From: Massilia agrisoli
Lineage (GTDB): Bacteria > Pseudomonadota > Gammaproteobacteria > Burkholderiales > Burkholderiaceae_D
Assembly: GCF_020831365.1 (NCBI RefSeq)
Contig: NZ_JAJHPV010000012.1
Span: forward strand, 62,001-126,000
Reading direction: 5' to 3'
Length of the DNA stretch: 64,000 nt
Made by a program: the position numbers and the translations under genes. Each line of letters starts with the position of its first letter. Position 1 is the first letter of the stretch. Under the pieces are notes generated by a model, which did no database searches, was not told the origin of the DNA, and saw nothing but the letters and a program-made list of their open reading frames with translations. Positions 27,415 to 35,578 of this stretch are shown one piece after another.

Positions 27415-27430
27415 TGGCACGGAAGCTGCA
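27415..27430 (+). promoter_or_regulatory. Sigma-54 promoter of the PEP-CTERM gene
   Basis: TGGCACGGAAGCTGCA matches the sigma-54 (-24/-12) consensus TGGCACG-N4-TTGCA in 11 of 12 fixed positions, with the invariant GG and GC exactly ten bases apart. It lies 67 bases before the PEP-CTERM start. The sigma-54 activator PrsR is encoded at 41368-42726. An imperfect dyad (GTCGACAAC ... GTTGTTGAT) about 30-55 bases upstream may be an activator site. Confidence 0.75.
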
Positions 27431-27496
27431 TTAGCTATGGCAAGGCGGCAAGTTGTCGCCCCAGCAATCCAGTTTCATCCCCAACAGGAGATTGAC

Positions 27497-28447
27497 ATGA
27501 AGATCGTACGCAAAACCATGCTGCTGACGGCCATGGCCGCCAGCATCGCCATCGGTGGGATGGGCAGCGCGCGAGCCGATGCGTTCGCCCAGTCCATCCT
27601 CGTCATCGATAACTTCCGCCTGCTGCATTCGTCGGGTACGCCATATAGCGTGACCGACTTTGGCATGCTGACCGGAACCAACGATGCGCATGCCACCGCT
27701 TCGCTGAACGGCGTGTTCGCGAACGGCGCACAGTCGTTTGGCATTTTGAGCGGCGTCAACCCGGACGTCGCCCATCAAACGGTTGGCAGTCCCAACCCGG
27801 CCCTGCCCGAAAATAATTTCGCGCCCTTCGCCAGTGCACCACCGGTGCCAGGCACCTTTGGCTACGCCGACCAGAACCTGAGCGGCAGCTCGATCACCGT
27901 CGGCGCCACGCCGGCTGGCGCAACGGCCGCCACCCGTGCCGATGCGTCGCTTGCCGTCAACGGTATCGCATCGGGCAACTCGGATGTCGGTACTTCCACC
28001 ACCTTCAGCTTCACCCTCGGCGCCGCCGATTCGATGACCATCGCCTTCGACGCCACGCCATTTACCCAGGCCTATGTGTCGGCCGACGGTACGCCCACCA
28101 CGAACGCCAATGCGCGGCTGTCGTGGAGCATCAACATCGTCGACATGACGACTGGCATGACCGTGTTCGCGTTCGCCCCGAACGAGCTCAACGCGTTCAG
28201 CAATGTCAGCCGCACCGACGGCTTCCCCGGCACCACCACCTACAACCCCGGTGAGCTGACCTTCAGCGCGACCACCGGCATGCTCAGCACCGCCAGCACC
28301 TACCAGATCACCATCCAGCACAACACGCTGGCCAACGCGCTGCAGGCCACGCAGGCAATACCGGAGCCAGCCACGCTGGCGATCTTCGGTATCGGCCTGC
28401 TGGGCATCACAGCGATCGGCCGGCGCCGCAAGCAGGCAGTGGAATAA
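27497..28447 (+). CDS. PEP-CTERM sorting-domain protein, predicted exosortase substrate
   Basis: 316 residues. A signal peptide (about 1-27, ending GSARADA) starts the protein; the C-terminus is a standard PEP-CTERM tail: IPEPATLAIFGIGLLGITAI followed by GRRRKQ. Exosortase A recognises this tripartite signal (PEP, TM, Arg cluster) and releases the protein for export with exopolysaccharide. The middle is Ser/Thr/Ala/Gly-rich beta-type sequence without a known domain. GGAG eight bases before the ATG fixes the start; an upstream in-frame extension lacks one. It has a sigma-54 promoter and is followed by a terminator. Confidence 0.9.
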   Translation: MKIVRKTMLLTAMAASIAIGGMGSARADAFAQSILVIDNFRLLHSSGTPYSVTDFGMLTGTNDAHATASLNGVFANGAQSFGILSGVNPDVAHQTVGSPNPALPENNFAPFASAPPVPGTFGYADQNLSGSSITVGATPAGATAATRADASLAVNGIASGNSDVGTSTTFSFTLGAADSMTIAFDATPFTQAYVSADGTPTTNANARLSWSINIVDMTTGMTVFAFAPNELNAFSNVSRTDGFPGTTTYNPGELTFSATTGMLSTASTYQITIQHNTLANALQATQAIPEPATLAIFGIGLLGITAIGRRRKQAVE

Positions 28448-28577
28448 TTCGTGGCCGGTCCGTCATGGTCACGCCAGGGCCTTCAGACCTGCTTGTCAAG
28501 CGGTTTGGGCCTGCTGGGGATGTAGGCGCTAAGCCGCCGCAGGGGCTCTGATGCAGCGTTGCTGGAACGCGCATTTG

Positions 28578-28613
28578 CCGGTCAGCCGCGCAACTGGCCG
28601 GCCCCATTTTTTC
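28578..28613 (+). terminator. Rho-independent terminator after the PEP-CTERM gene
   Basis: CCGGTCAG and CTGGCCGG pair over eight bases (one G-U) around an eight-base loop, followed by CCCC-A and six T. Confidence 0.65.
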
Positions 28614-28746
28614 TAACAGCTAAGCAGTTTTGATTCGTATCAACGGCGGCCGAGGTAGCCAGATTTGGTTGCCCACACGCCATATAATCGGACCATGTGC
28701 GGAGCGGGGCATGCGCTTCTGACCGCACGACTAGGAGATCGACAGA
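28614..28746 (+). promoter_or_regulatory. Upstream region of the XrtA chain-length/kinase operon
   Basis: The 133 bases between the terminator and the next gene are less GC-rich than the genes. They contain TATAAT at 28683-28688 without a good -35, and a GG-N10-GC spacing (28667-28680) that fits a very weak sigma-54 promoter. A promoter for the 28.7-34.3 kb operon must lie here, but its class cannot be decided from sequence. Confidence 0.35.
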
Positions 28747-30276
28747 ATGGAGGACTTCATCAGCCAGCTGCTGTCGAACGTGCGGGGCATCTGGAAATAC
28801 CGCTGGCATGCGGTCGCCGTCGCCTGGCTGGTGGCCGTGGCCGGCTGGATCAAGGCGTACTCGATGCCGGACGAGTACCAGACGACCGCGCGCGTGTTCG
28901 TCGACACCCAGACCATCCTCAAGCCGCTGCTGTCGAACATGACCAGCGTGCCGAACGTCGAACAGCAGGTCGCCATCATGAGCCGCACCCTGCTCAGCCG
29001 CCCGAATGTCGAGCGGGTGATGCGCATGGTCGACCTGGATGTGCGCGCCACCACCGCGCGCGAGCACGAGAAGCAGGTCGAAGCCCTGATGTCGAAGATT
29101 AAGATCAGCGGCACCGCGGCCTACGACATCTACGCCATCAGCTACCAGGACAACAACCCGAAGCTGGTGCGCGACGTGGTCCAGTCGCTGCTGACCATTT
29201 TCGTGGAGGGCAGCTTCAAGGGCAAGCGCGGCGACTCGCAAAAAGCGGTCCAGTTCATCGATGAGCAGATCAAGAACTACGAGGACCGGCTGGTCGCGGC
29301 CGAGAACATGGTCAAGGAATTCAAGCTGCGCAACAGCACCCTGCTGCCGCGCCAGGGCGTCGACTACGGCGCGCAGCTGGCGATCGCCGCCGACCACTTA
29401 AGTGCCGCCAAGCTCGAACTGCTGGAAGCCGAACAGGCCAGGGCTGCGATCAAGGCCCAGGTCAGCGGCGACGCTTTATTGATGAGCATCGAGCAGCGCC
29501 CCGCCTCCCTGCCCAATCCCGAGATCGACACCCGCATCGCCGCGGTGAACAAGAGCCTGGACGCGCTGCGCCTGCAGTACACCGAGCAGCACCCGGACAT
29601 CCTGTCGGCGCGCCGCCTGCTGGCCCAGCTTGAAGCACGCAAGGTCGAAGAAAACAAGCTGAGGATGAGCGACGGCGACCCGGGCAAGAACTACAGCCCG
29701 ATGCTGCAGCAGCTGAAGGTGGCGCTGACCGAGGCCGACGCGCGCGTCGCCGCGATGACCGCGCGGGTCAGCGAATACACGGCGCGCCACGCTCGCCTGC
29801 TTGCGCAAAGCAATGCGGTGCCCGAAGTCGAGTCGCAACTGGCGCAGCTGAACCGCGATTACGAGATCAACAAGGACAACTACGAGAAGCTGATCGGCCG
29901 GCGCGAGGCCGCCAAGCTGTCCGGCGACCTGTCGTCGACTACCGAGATGATGTCGTTCAAGATCATCGACCCGCCGACGATGCCGATCGCGCCGATCGGC
30001 CCGAACCGCCTGCTGTTCTACACCATCGCCTTCCTGGCCGCCCTTGGCGCCGGCCCCGGCGTGGCCCTGTTGATCAGCCAGAGCCGCCCTGCCTTCCTGG
30101 GGCCAGGCGTGATGCGCGAAGTCACCGGGCTGCCGGTGCTCGGCACGGTCTCGATGAACTGGACCGAGCCGGAAAAGATCAAGCGGCGCCGCGGCCAGTA
30201 CCTGTTCGGCTCATCGATCGCCGGCCTGGTCGCGGTGTACGCCGTCATGGTGGCCTCCGCTCTCCTGAAAAGCTGA
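28747..30276 (+). CDS. XrtA-system polysaccharide chain-length determinant (Wzz/GNVR family)
   Basis: 509 residues. A TM helix near residue 20-38, a Wzz-type periplasmic domain with long coiled coils (about 165-400), the GNVR-type motif NRDYEINKDNYEKLIGRREA, and two C-terminal TM helices (about 424-445 and 487-507). Family members set exopolysaccharide chain length and activate the partner tyrosine kinase. AGGAG lies seven bases before the ATG. It is followed 21 bases later by the autokinase gene, the usual XrtA order. Confidence 0.9.
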   Translation: MEDFISQLLSNVRGIWKYRWHAVAVAWLVAVAGWIKAYSMPDEYQTTARVFVDTQTILKPLLSNMTSVPNVEQQVAIMSRTLLSRPNVERVMRMVDLDVRATTAREHEKQVEALMSKIKISGTAAYDIYAISYQDNNPKLVRDVVQSLLTIFVEGSFKGKRGDSQKAVQFIDEQIKNYEDRLVAAENMVKEFKLRNSTLLPRQGVDYGAQLAIAADHLSAAKLELLEAEQARAAIKAQVSGDALLMSIEQRPASLPNPEIDTRIAAVNKSLDALRLQYTEQHPDILSARRLLAQLEARKVEENKLRMSDGDPGKNYSPMLQQLKVALTEADARVAAMTARVSEYTARHARLLAQSNAVPEVESQLAQLNRDYEINKDNYEKLIGRREAAKLSGDLSSTTEMMSFKIIDPPTMPIAPIGPNRLLFYTIAFLAALGAGPGVALLISQSRPAFLGPGVMREVTGLPVLGTVSMNWTEPEKIKRRRGQYLFGSSIAGLVAVYAVMVASALLKS

Positions 30277-30297
30277 CGCGCGCAACGAGGGATAAAC

Positions 30298-31080
30298 ATG
30301 GAAACTCCAGATACGCACGACCAGGGCGTGGCCCTGGCCGACCCGGACCACAGCGCCGACCCGCGCCGCTATGTCGACATCAACCTCGCGCGCCTGCACC
30401 AGATGGGGATGGTGACGCACGATGGCGGGCGCACCAGCGCGGCCGAGGACTTCCGCATCATCAAGCGCCCGCTGCTGCGCAACGCGCTGCATGCCGGCAG
30501 CGGCACTGCCAACCGCAACCTGATCGTCGTCACCAGCGCGCTGCCCGGCGAAGGCAAGACCTACTGCGCGATCAACCTGGCCATGAGCATCGCCATGGAG
30601 AAGGACCACACGGTGCTGCTGGTCGACGCCGACGTCGCTCGCCCGTCGGTGCTCAAGGTGCTTGGCCTGGGCGCCGCGCCTGGCCTGATGGACATCCTCC
30701 TCAGCGAAAAGCTGGGCGTGGCCGATGTCATTTTGAAGACCAATATCGAGACCCTCAGCCTGCTGCCGGCCGGCCGCAACAACAAGCACGCCACCGAACT
30801 GCTGGCCAGCCAGACCATGAGCGCCCTTCTGGTCGAGATCAGCAACCGCTATCCGGACCGGATCGTCATCTTCGATTCGCCGCCGCTGCTCCTGACCACC
30901 GAGGCCAGCGTGCTGGCCGCGCAAATGGGCCAGGTGGTGATGGTGATCGAAGCCGAAGCGACCACCCAGGGCGCTGTCAAGGAGGCCCTGCGCCGCCTCG
31001 ACCACTGCCCGCATATCAGCCTTATCTGCAACAAGGCGCGGTCCTTCCCGGGGGGCGACTATTATGGTTACTACGACTGA
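30298..31080 (+). CDS. XrtA-associated tyrosine autokinase (CpsD/CapB-type)
   Basis: 260 residues. BY-kinase motifs are all present: Walker A SALPGEGKTYCAINLA, Walker A' VLLVDADVARPS and Walker B RIVIFDSPP. The C-terminal tail GGDYYGYYD is the Tyr cluster that becomes phosphorylated. It should act with the chain-length determinant to control polysaccharide polymerisation and export. Its last 17 bases overlap the start of the deacetylase gene. Confidence 0.9.
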   Translation: METPDTHDQGVALADPDHSADPRRYVDINLARLHQMGMVTHDGGRTSAAEDFRIIKRPLLRNALHAGSGTANRNLIVVTSALPGEGKTYCAINLAMSIAMEKDHTVLLVDADVARPSVLKVLGLGAAPGLMDILLSEKLGVADVILKTNIETLSLLPAGRNNKHATELLASQTMSALLVEISNRYPDRIVIFDSPPLLLTTEASVLAAQMGQVVMVIEAEATTQGAVKEALRRLDHCPHISLICNKARSFPGGDYYGYYD

Positions 31081-32008
31081 CAAGGTGCGCAATGCGATGA
31101 CGGTCGACGTCGAGGACTATTTTCACGCCGACGCAGTCGATACACTCGCGCCCCAGGCCGCGTGGGCCCACATGCCGTGCCGGATCGAGCGCAATATCGA
31201 CGTCGTGCTTGCCCTGCTCGACCAGCACCAGGTGCGCGCCACCTTCTTCACGCTGGGCTGGATCGCGCGCCGCTATCCGGCCATGGTCAGGGCGATCGAC
31301 GCGGCCGGGCACGAGATCGCCAGCCATGGCTATACGCACCAGAAGGCCTCAAGGCAGTCGCGCGTCCAGTTCAGGCGCGACGCCATCCGCAGCAAGGGGG
31401 TGCTCGAAGACCTGGTTGGCGACGCCGTGATCGGCTACCGCGCGCCGGCCTGCTCGGTCGGTCCCGAACACCGCTGGGCGCTGGACACCCTGTACCACGC
31501 CGGCTACCGCTACAGCTCCAGCAGCTATCCGCTGCTGCGCCGCCAGCGCGCGGACGCGCCGCGTTTCGCGTGCTTTCCGGCCGGGGCCTCGGGCATCCTC
31601 GAGCTGCCCCGCTCCACCGCGCGCGTGCTCGGGTATAACCTGCCGGCCGGCGGCGGCGCCAGCTTCCGCCTGCTCCCCTACCCGCTGTCGCGCGCACTGC
31701 TGCGCAGCGTGAACCGGATCGACCGCCAGCCTGCCATCTTCGGTTTCAGCGCGTGGGAAGTCGATGCCGGGCAGCCGCGCATCGCCGGCCTGCCGCCTGG
31801 CGCGCGGCTGCTGCACTACCTGAACCTGGGCCGCACCGAGCCGCGCCTGCTGGCCCTGACCCGTGAGTTTCGCTGGGGCCGCATCGATGAGGTATTCCCG
31901 ATGCTGCCCGGCGTCTCCGAACCCGTCTTCCGAAGCCAGCTGCGGCCGCGCTGGCAAGGCTTTTCCCGCAGCGACGCGGCCGTCCAACCCGTGCGGAGTC
32001 GATCATGA
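31064..32008 (+). CDS. XrtA-system polysaccharide deacetylase (DUF3473)
   Basis: 314 residues. It begins with the NodB motif MTVDVEDYFH (the metal-binding Asp pair), has the second metal motif SHGYTHQ and the GYRAPACSVG segment, and ends with the DUF3473 domain typical of XrtA loci (WRFGRIDEVF-like RWGRIDEVFPML). It removes acetyl groups from sugar residues of the exopolysaccharide. The start lies inside the kinase gene (17-base overlap); a shorter start at MTVDVED is possible. Stop overlaps the next ATG (ATGA). Confidence 0.9.
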   Translation: MVTTTDKVRNAMTVDVEDYFHADAVDTLAPQAAWAHMPCRIERNIDVVLALLDQHQVRATFFTLGWIARRYPAMVRAIDAAGHEIASHGYTHQKASRQSRVQFRRDAIRSKGVLEDLVGDAVIGYRAPACSVGPEHRWALDTLYHAGYRYSSSSYPLLRRQRADAPRFACFPAGASGILELPRSTARVLGYNLPAGGGASFRLLPYPLSRALLRSVNRIDRQPAIFGFSAWEVDAGQPRIAGLPPGARLLHYLNLGRTEPRLLALTREFRWGRIDEVFPMLPGVSEPVFRSQLRPRWQGFSRSDAAVQPVRSRS

Positions 32009-33189
32009 CAGTGTCTCTTGAACAGCCAAGGCTGGTAGTGCACCTGATCCACCAACTGGATGCAGGCGGCTTTGAAAATGGCCTCATCAACCTGATCAAG
32101 CACATGCCGCCGGACCGCTACCGGCACGCGATCGTCTGCCTGAAGGACTATTCGGACTTCGAATCGCAGCTGCAGACCCGCGGCGTCGAGATCATCAGCC
32201 TGAACAAGCGCGAGGGCAAGGACTTCGGCCACTACCTGCGCATGTTCAAGGCCCTGCGCGCGCTGCAGCCCGACCTGATCCACACCCGCAACCTGTGCGG
32301 CCTCGAAGGCCAGCTGGTGGCCGCGCTGGCCGGGGTCAAGCTGCGCGTGCATGGCGAGCATGGGCGCGACATGTTCGACCTGTATGGCAAGCGCCTCAAG
32401 TACCAGCTGCTGCGCCGCCTGCTGAGGCCGCTGATCGGCCATTTCATCGCGGTCAGCGCCGACCTCGAACACTGGCTGATCGACAGCGTCGGCGCGGAGC
32501 CTGGGCGCGTGTCGCAGATTGCCAATGGCGTCGACAGCATCCAGTTCCACCCGCGCCTCGGCCCGCCTGCGGCCATCGGACCGGCTGGCTTCATGCAGGA
32601 CAACGCCTTCGTGATCGGCAGCGTCGGCCGCATGGTCGACGTCAAAAACCACGTCACCCTGGTGGACGCCTTCCTGCGCCTGATCGCCTCGCCACACCCG
32701 GCGCACCAGCGCCTGCGGCTGATGATCGTCGGCGACGGGCCGGCGCGCGCCGAGTGCCTCGACATGCTGACCCGGGCCGGCGCCTCGCACCGCGCCTGGC
32801 TGCCGGGCGAACGCGGCGACATTCCACAGCTGCTGCGCGCGATGGACCTGTTCGTGCTGCCGTCGCTGGCCGAGGGCAGCTCCAACACCATCCTCGAGGC
32901 GATGGCCACCGGCCTGCCGGTGGTCGCCACTGCGGTAGGCGGCAATACGGAGCTGGTACGCCCCGGCTTTACCGGCATCCTGGTGCCGCCCAAGTCGCCC
33001 GAACTGATGGCGGCCGCCATCGCCGATTACTGCCGGATTCCGGAGATGGGAGCGCGCCACGGCATGCGCGCGCGCAGCCAGGTCATCGCCCAGCACAGCC
33101 TGCCGGCGATGGCGCGCGGCTACATGGCCGTCTACGATTCGCTGACCCAGCCGCCGCCCTGCCCGCACACGCTTGCCAATGGCGCCTGA
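32005..33189 (+). CDS. XrtA-system glycosyltransferase (TIGR03088 type, GT4)
   Basis: 394 residues, GT-B fold. N-terminal signature VVHLIHQLDAGGFENGLINL and VHGEHGRDMFD identify the XrtA-associated TIGR03088 group; C-terminal PSLAEGSSNTILEAMATGLP is the nucleotide-sugar site with the conserved Glu. It adds a sugar to the lipid-linked repeat unit at the cytoplasmic face. ATGA overlap with the deacetylase gene; next gene 15 bases downstream. Confidence 0.9.
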   Translation: MTVSLEQPRLVVHLIHQLDAGGFENGLINLIKHMPPDRYRHAIVCLKDYSDFESQLQTRGVEIISLNKREGKDFGHYLRMFKALRALQPDLIHTRNLCGLEGQLVAALAGVKLRVHGEHGRDMFDLYGKRLKYQLLRRLLRPLIGHFIAVSADLEHWLIDSVGAEPGRVSQIANGVDSIQFHPRLGPPAAIGPAGFMQDNAFVIGSVGRMVDVKNHVTLVDAFLRLIASPHPAHQRLRLMIVGDGPARAECLDMLTRAGASHRAWLPGERGDIPQLLRAMDLFVLPSLAEGSSNTILEAMATGLPVVATAVGGNTELVRPGFTGILVPPKSPELMAAAIADYCRIPEMGARHGMRARSQVIAQHSLPAMARGYMAVYDSLTQPPPCPHTLANGA

Positions 33190-33204
33190 ACCGGGGATGC
33201 CCGC

Positions 33205-34317
33205 ATGCGCATCCTGCACGTGCTCGATCATTCGGTTCCGGTCCACACCGCCTACTCGCACCGCACGCTGTCGCTGCTCCGGCAGCAGCGCGCGCTCGGG
33301 TGGCACACGGTGCAGCTGACCGGCCCGGCCCAGGGCAAGGTCGAGACCGAGGACCGCAACCGCGACGGCTGGCACTTTATCCGCACCGCGCCCGGACCCG
33401 GCTGGCTGCCGCCACTCCTGCTGGCACGGCGCATGGCGCGCCGCATACGCCACGCCATCAGGCTGGCGCGCCCGGACATCCTCCACGCGCACCCGCCGGC
33501 CCTCAACGCGGCCGCGGCGCTGTGGGCGGGCTGGCGCAGCGACGTGCCGGTGCTGGTGGAGCTCCAAGGCGGCGCCATCTCCATGCTGGATAACTATGCC
33601 GCCCGCGCGGCCGCGGCGGTTGTCGCGGACAGTTTCGCGCTGCGCGGCGAGCTGCTAAGGCGCGGCGTTGCGGAGGGGCGCATCAGCGTCGTGCACCCGG
33701 CGATCGAGCAGCCGCGCCCTGCCATCGCTCCCTGGCCTGCCTACCTGCCCGGGCGGGGCGACCCGCTGATTGCCTACGCCGGCCCACTTGAAGAACGCGG
33801 CGGCGTACACCTGCTGGTGACTGCGATGGCGCCACTGCTGCGCATGTACCCGGCACTGCGGCTGGTACTTGCTGGCAGCGGCCCGGCGCAGGCAGCGCTG
33901 ATGGGCCGGGCGACCGCGCTCGGCACCGCGGTCATTTTTGCAGGCAAGCCGGACCGCGACGAGTTCGGCGCGATCTGCGAGGCCGCGGATATCGTTATTT
34001 TCCCGGCGCTGCCAACGGTCTCGCTGGCGGCCGCGCGCAAACCGCTGGAAGCGATGGCGCACGGCGCACTGGTGCTGGCCTCGGACACCGCGCCGCACCG
34101 CGAACTTGTCGACCACGGTCGCAACGGCGTGCTGTTCGAAGCGGGAAGCGTGGACAGCCTGGCCGATGCGGTGGCCGCACTGCTGGCCGAGCCGGCATGC
34201 ATGCAGCCGCTGCGTGAACGCGCGCGCAGCTTCGCGGCCTCCGAGCGCAGCTGGGAAGCGGCGGCGCGCAGTTACGGCCCGGTGTACAAGCGGCTGCTGG
34301 AAGATGTGGCGTGTTGA
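33205..34317 (+). CDS. XrtA-system glycosyltransferase (TIGR04063 type, GT4)
   Basis: 370 residues. MRILHVLDHSVPVHTAYSHR at the N-terminus is the hallmark of TIGR04063 XrtA glycosyltransferases. The C-terminal domain has the GT-B core, though the usual E-x7-E reads KPLEAMAHGALVLASD, so one Glu is kept and its partner position is less clear. It is last in the 28.7-34.3 kb operon. Its final 46 bases overlap the convergent glycosyltransferase on the other strand. Confidence 0.88.
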   Translation: MRILHVLDHSVPVHTAYSHRTLSLLRQQRALGWHTVQLTGPAQGKVETEDRNRDGWHFIRTAPGPGWLPPLLLARRMARRIRHAIRLARPDILHAHPPALNAAAALWAGWRSDVPVLVELQGGAISMLDNYAARAAAAVVADSFALRGELLRRGVAEGRISVVHPAIEQPRPAIAPWPAYLPGRGDPLIAYAGPLEERGGVHLLVTAMAPLLRMYPALRLVLAGSGPAQAALMGRATALGTAVIFAGKPDRDEFGAICEAADIVIFPALPTVSLAAARKPLEAMAHGALVLASDTAPHRELVDHGRNGVLFEAGSVDSLADAVAALLAEPACMQPLRERARSFAASERSWEAAARSYGPVYKRLLEDVAC

Positions 34318-35396
34318 ACCAGGCCGGCTGCCAAATCCTCGCGCGGCTCGGCGCCAATCACCTCCAGGTAACAGCGCGCGATACGCTGGGCGATGCGGTC
34401 CCAGGTCAGCTCGCCAACCAGCACGCGTACTGCGGCGCGCCCCGGGGGCGCGTCGATAAAACCCAGCACGGCGCGCTTGATGCCGGTGGTGTCGCCAGGC
34501 GTCACCGTCCTGAGCGCAAACTCGCTGTCGGCAATCGTCAGCTCGCTGCCCGAACTGTTGACCACCGGCGTGCCGGCCGCCAGCGCTTCAAGCGCCGGCA
34601 TGGGTTGGACCTCGGCTTGCCCCGGCAAGGCGAACACCGCGGCGGCGGCGAAGGCGCTCGCGAGCAGCGGGTCGTCGTGGCGCAGCTTGCCCATGCAGGT
34701 CACCCCGCGCACCTGCCTTACCTGCGCCAGGTAGTCCTGGTCGCGCTCCTGTGCCTCGCCGATCAGCACGAACGGCAACGCCATTTCGGACAACGCATGC
34801 GCCATGCCCAGCTGGTCCTTGTGCGGCGCGATGGCGCCAACCATCAGCACGAAGGGGCCTTCGATGCCGGTGCGTGCGCGGAACAGCGCGCCGTCGGCGC
34901 TGAAGAATTGCGGCGAGATCCCGTTCGGGAACACGCGCACCCGCGCAGGCGACACCAGGAAGGCCTCGCCGATGGCGCGCTTTTCCGCCTCGCCGAGCGC
35001 GACGATCAGGGTGGCCAGCTGCAGCGCGCGGCGCGTCTGCGCGTAACTGGTCTCGACATTCCATGCGGTGAGGTTGCCGAGCAGGCGGTCGGCGACGCGC
35101 GCCCTGGTGCCGCTGGAGCGGTTCCAGCCGGGCGAGATCAGGGGCGACAGGATCACCGGCACGCCCAGTTCCGACGCCGCCTCGACGATGCGGTGGTTGC
35201 CGTGGATGGCCGCGAACACGTGGATCAGGTCATACGCGCCAAGCTTGCCGCGGCACGGGTCGACCAGCTCCACCGAAATTGCTTCGCCGTCGACGCTGTC
35301 GAGCCGGTTCAGTGCGCGGATCGTCTCGCGGATCTGGATCTGCAGGCTGCCTTCGCGCTGGAACAGCATCGGGTACGACAGGATTCCGATACGCAT
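34272..35396 (-). CDS. Glycosyltransferase, GT4/GT-B type
   Basis: 374 residues. It starts MRIGILSYPMLFQREGSLQI with GGAG upstream; the donor-binding half has PFVLMVGAIAPHKDQLG, then ALPGQAEVQPMPALEALAAG (E-x7-E-like Glu pair) and TPVVNSSGSEL. It should transfer a further sugar of the exopolysaccharide repeat. Unlike the neighbouring glycosyltransferases it points left and ends 46 bases inside the coding sequence of the convergent gene. It is divergent from the deacetylase-like gene at 35579. Confidence 0.82.
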   Translation of the reverse strand: MRIGILSYPMLFQREGSLQIQIRETIRALNRLDSVDGEAISVELVDPCRGKLGAYDLIHVFAAIHGNHRIVEAASELGVPVILSPLISPGWNRSSGTRARVADRLLGNLTAWNVETSYAQTRRALQLATLIVALGEAEKRAIGEAFLVSPARVRVFPNGISPQFFSADGALFRARTGIEGPFVLMVGAIAPHKDQLGMAHALSEMALPFVLIGEAQERDQDYLAQVRQVRGVTCMGKLRHDDPLLASAFAAAAVFALPGQAEVQPMPALEALAAGTPVVNSSGSELTIADSEFALRTVTPGDTTGIKRAVLGFIDAPPGRAAVRVLVGELTWDRIAQRIARCYLEVIGAEPREDLAAGLVQHATSSSSRLYTGP

Positions 35397-35578
35397 ATCT
35401 CTCTCCGCCTTGAAAGGGTTTGCACTATGAGCAGGCTCAACAGTTCTGCAAGGCTGCCGGTCTATATTCGATGCACCTGATTCAATTCAGTGTAGTGGCC
35501 GGCTCCCGTGAAACGTTGACAGGTATCAATCCACAACGCGCCGCCGGCCCTTCCCTTCACCAGCCTGGACCGGGTTAC

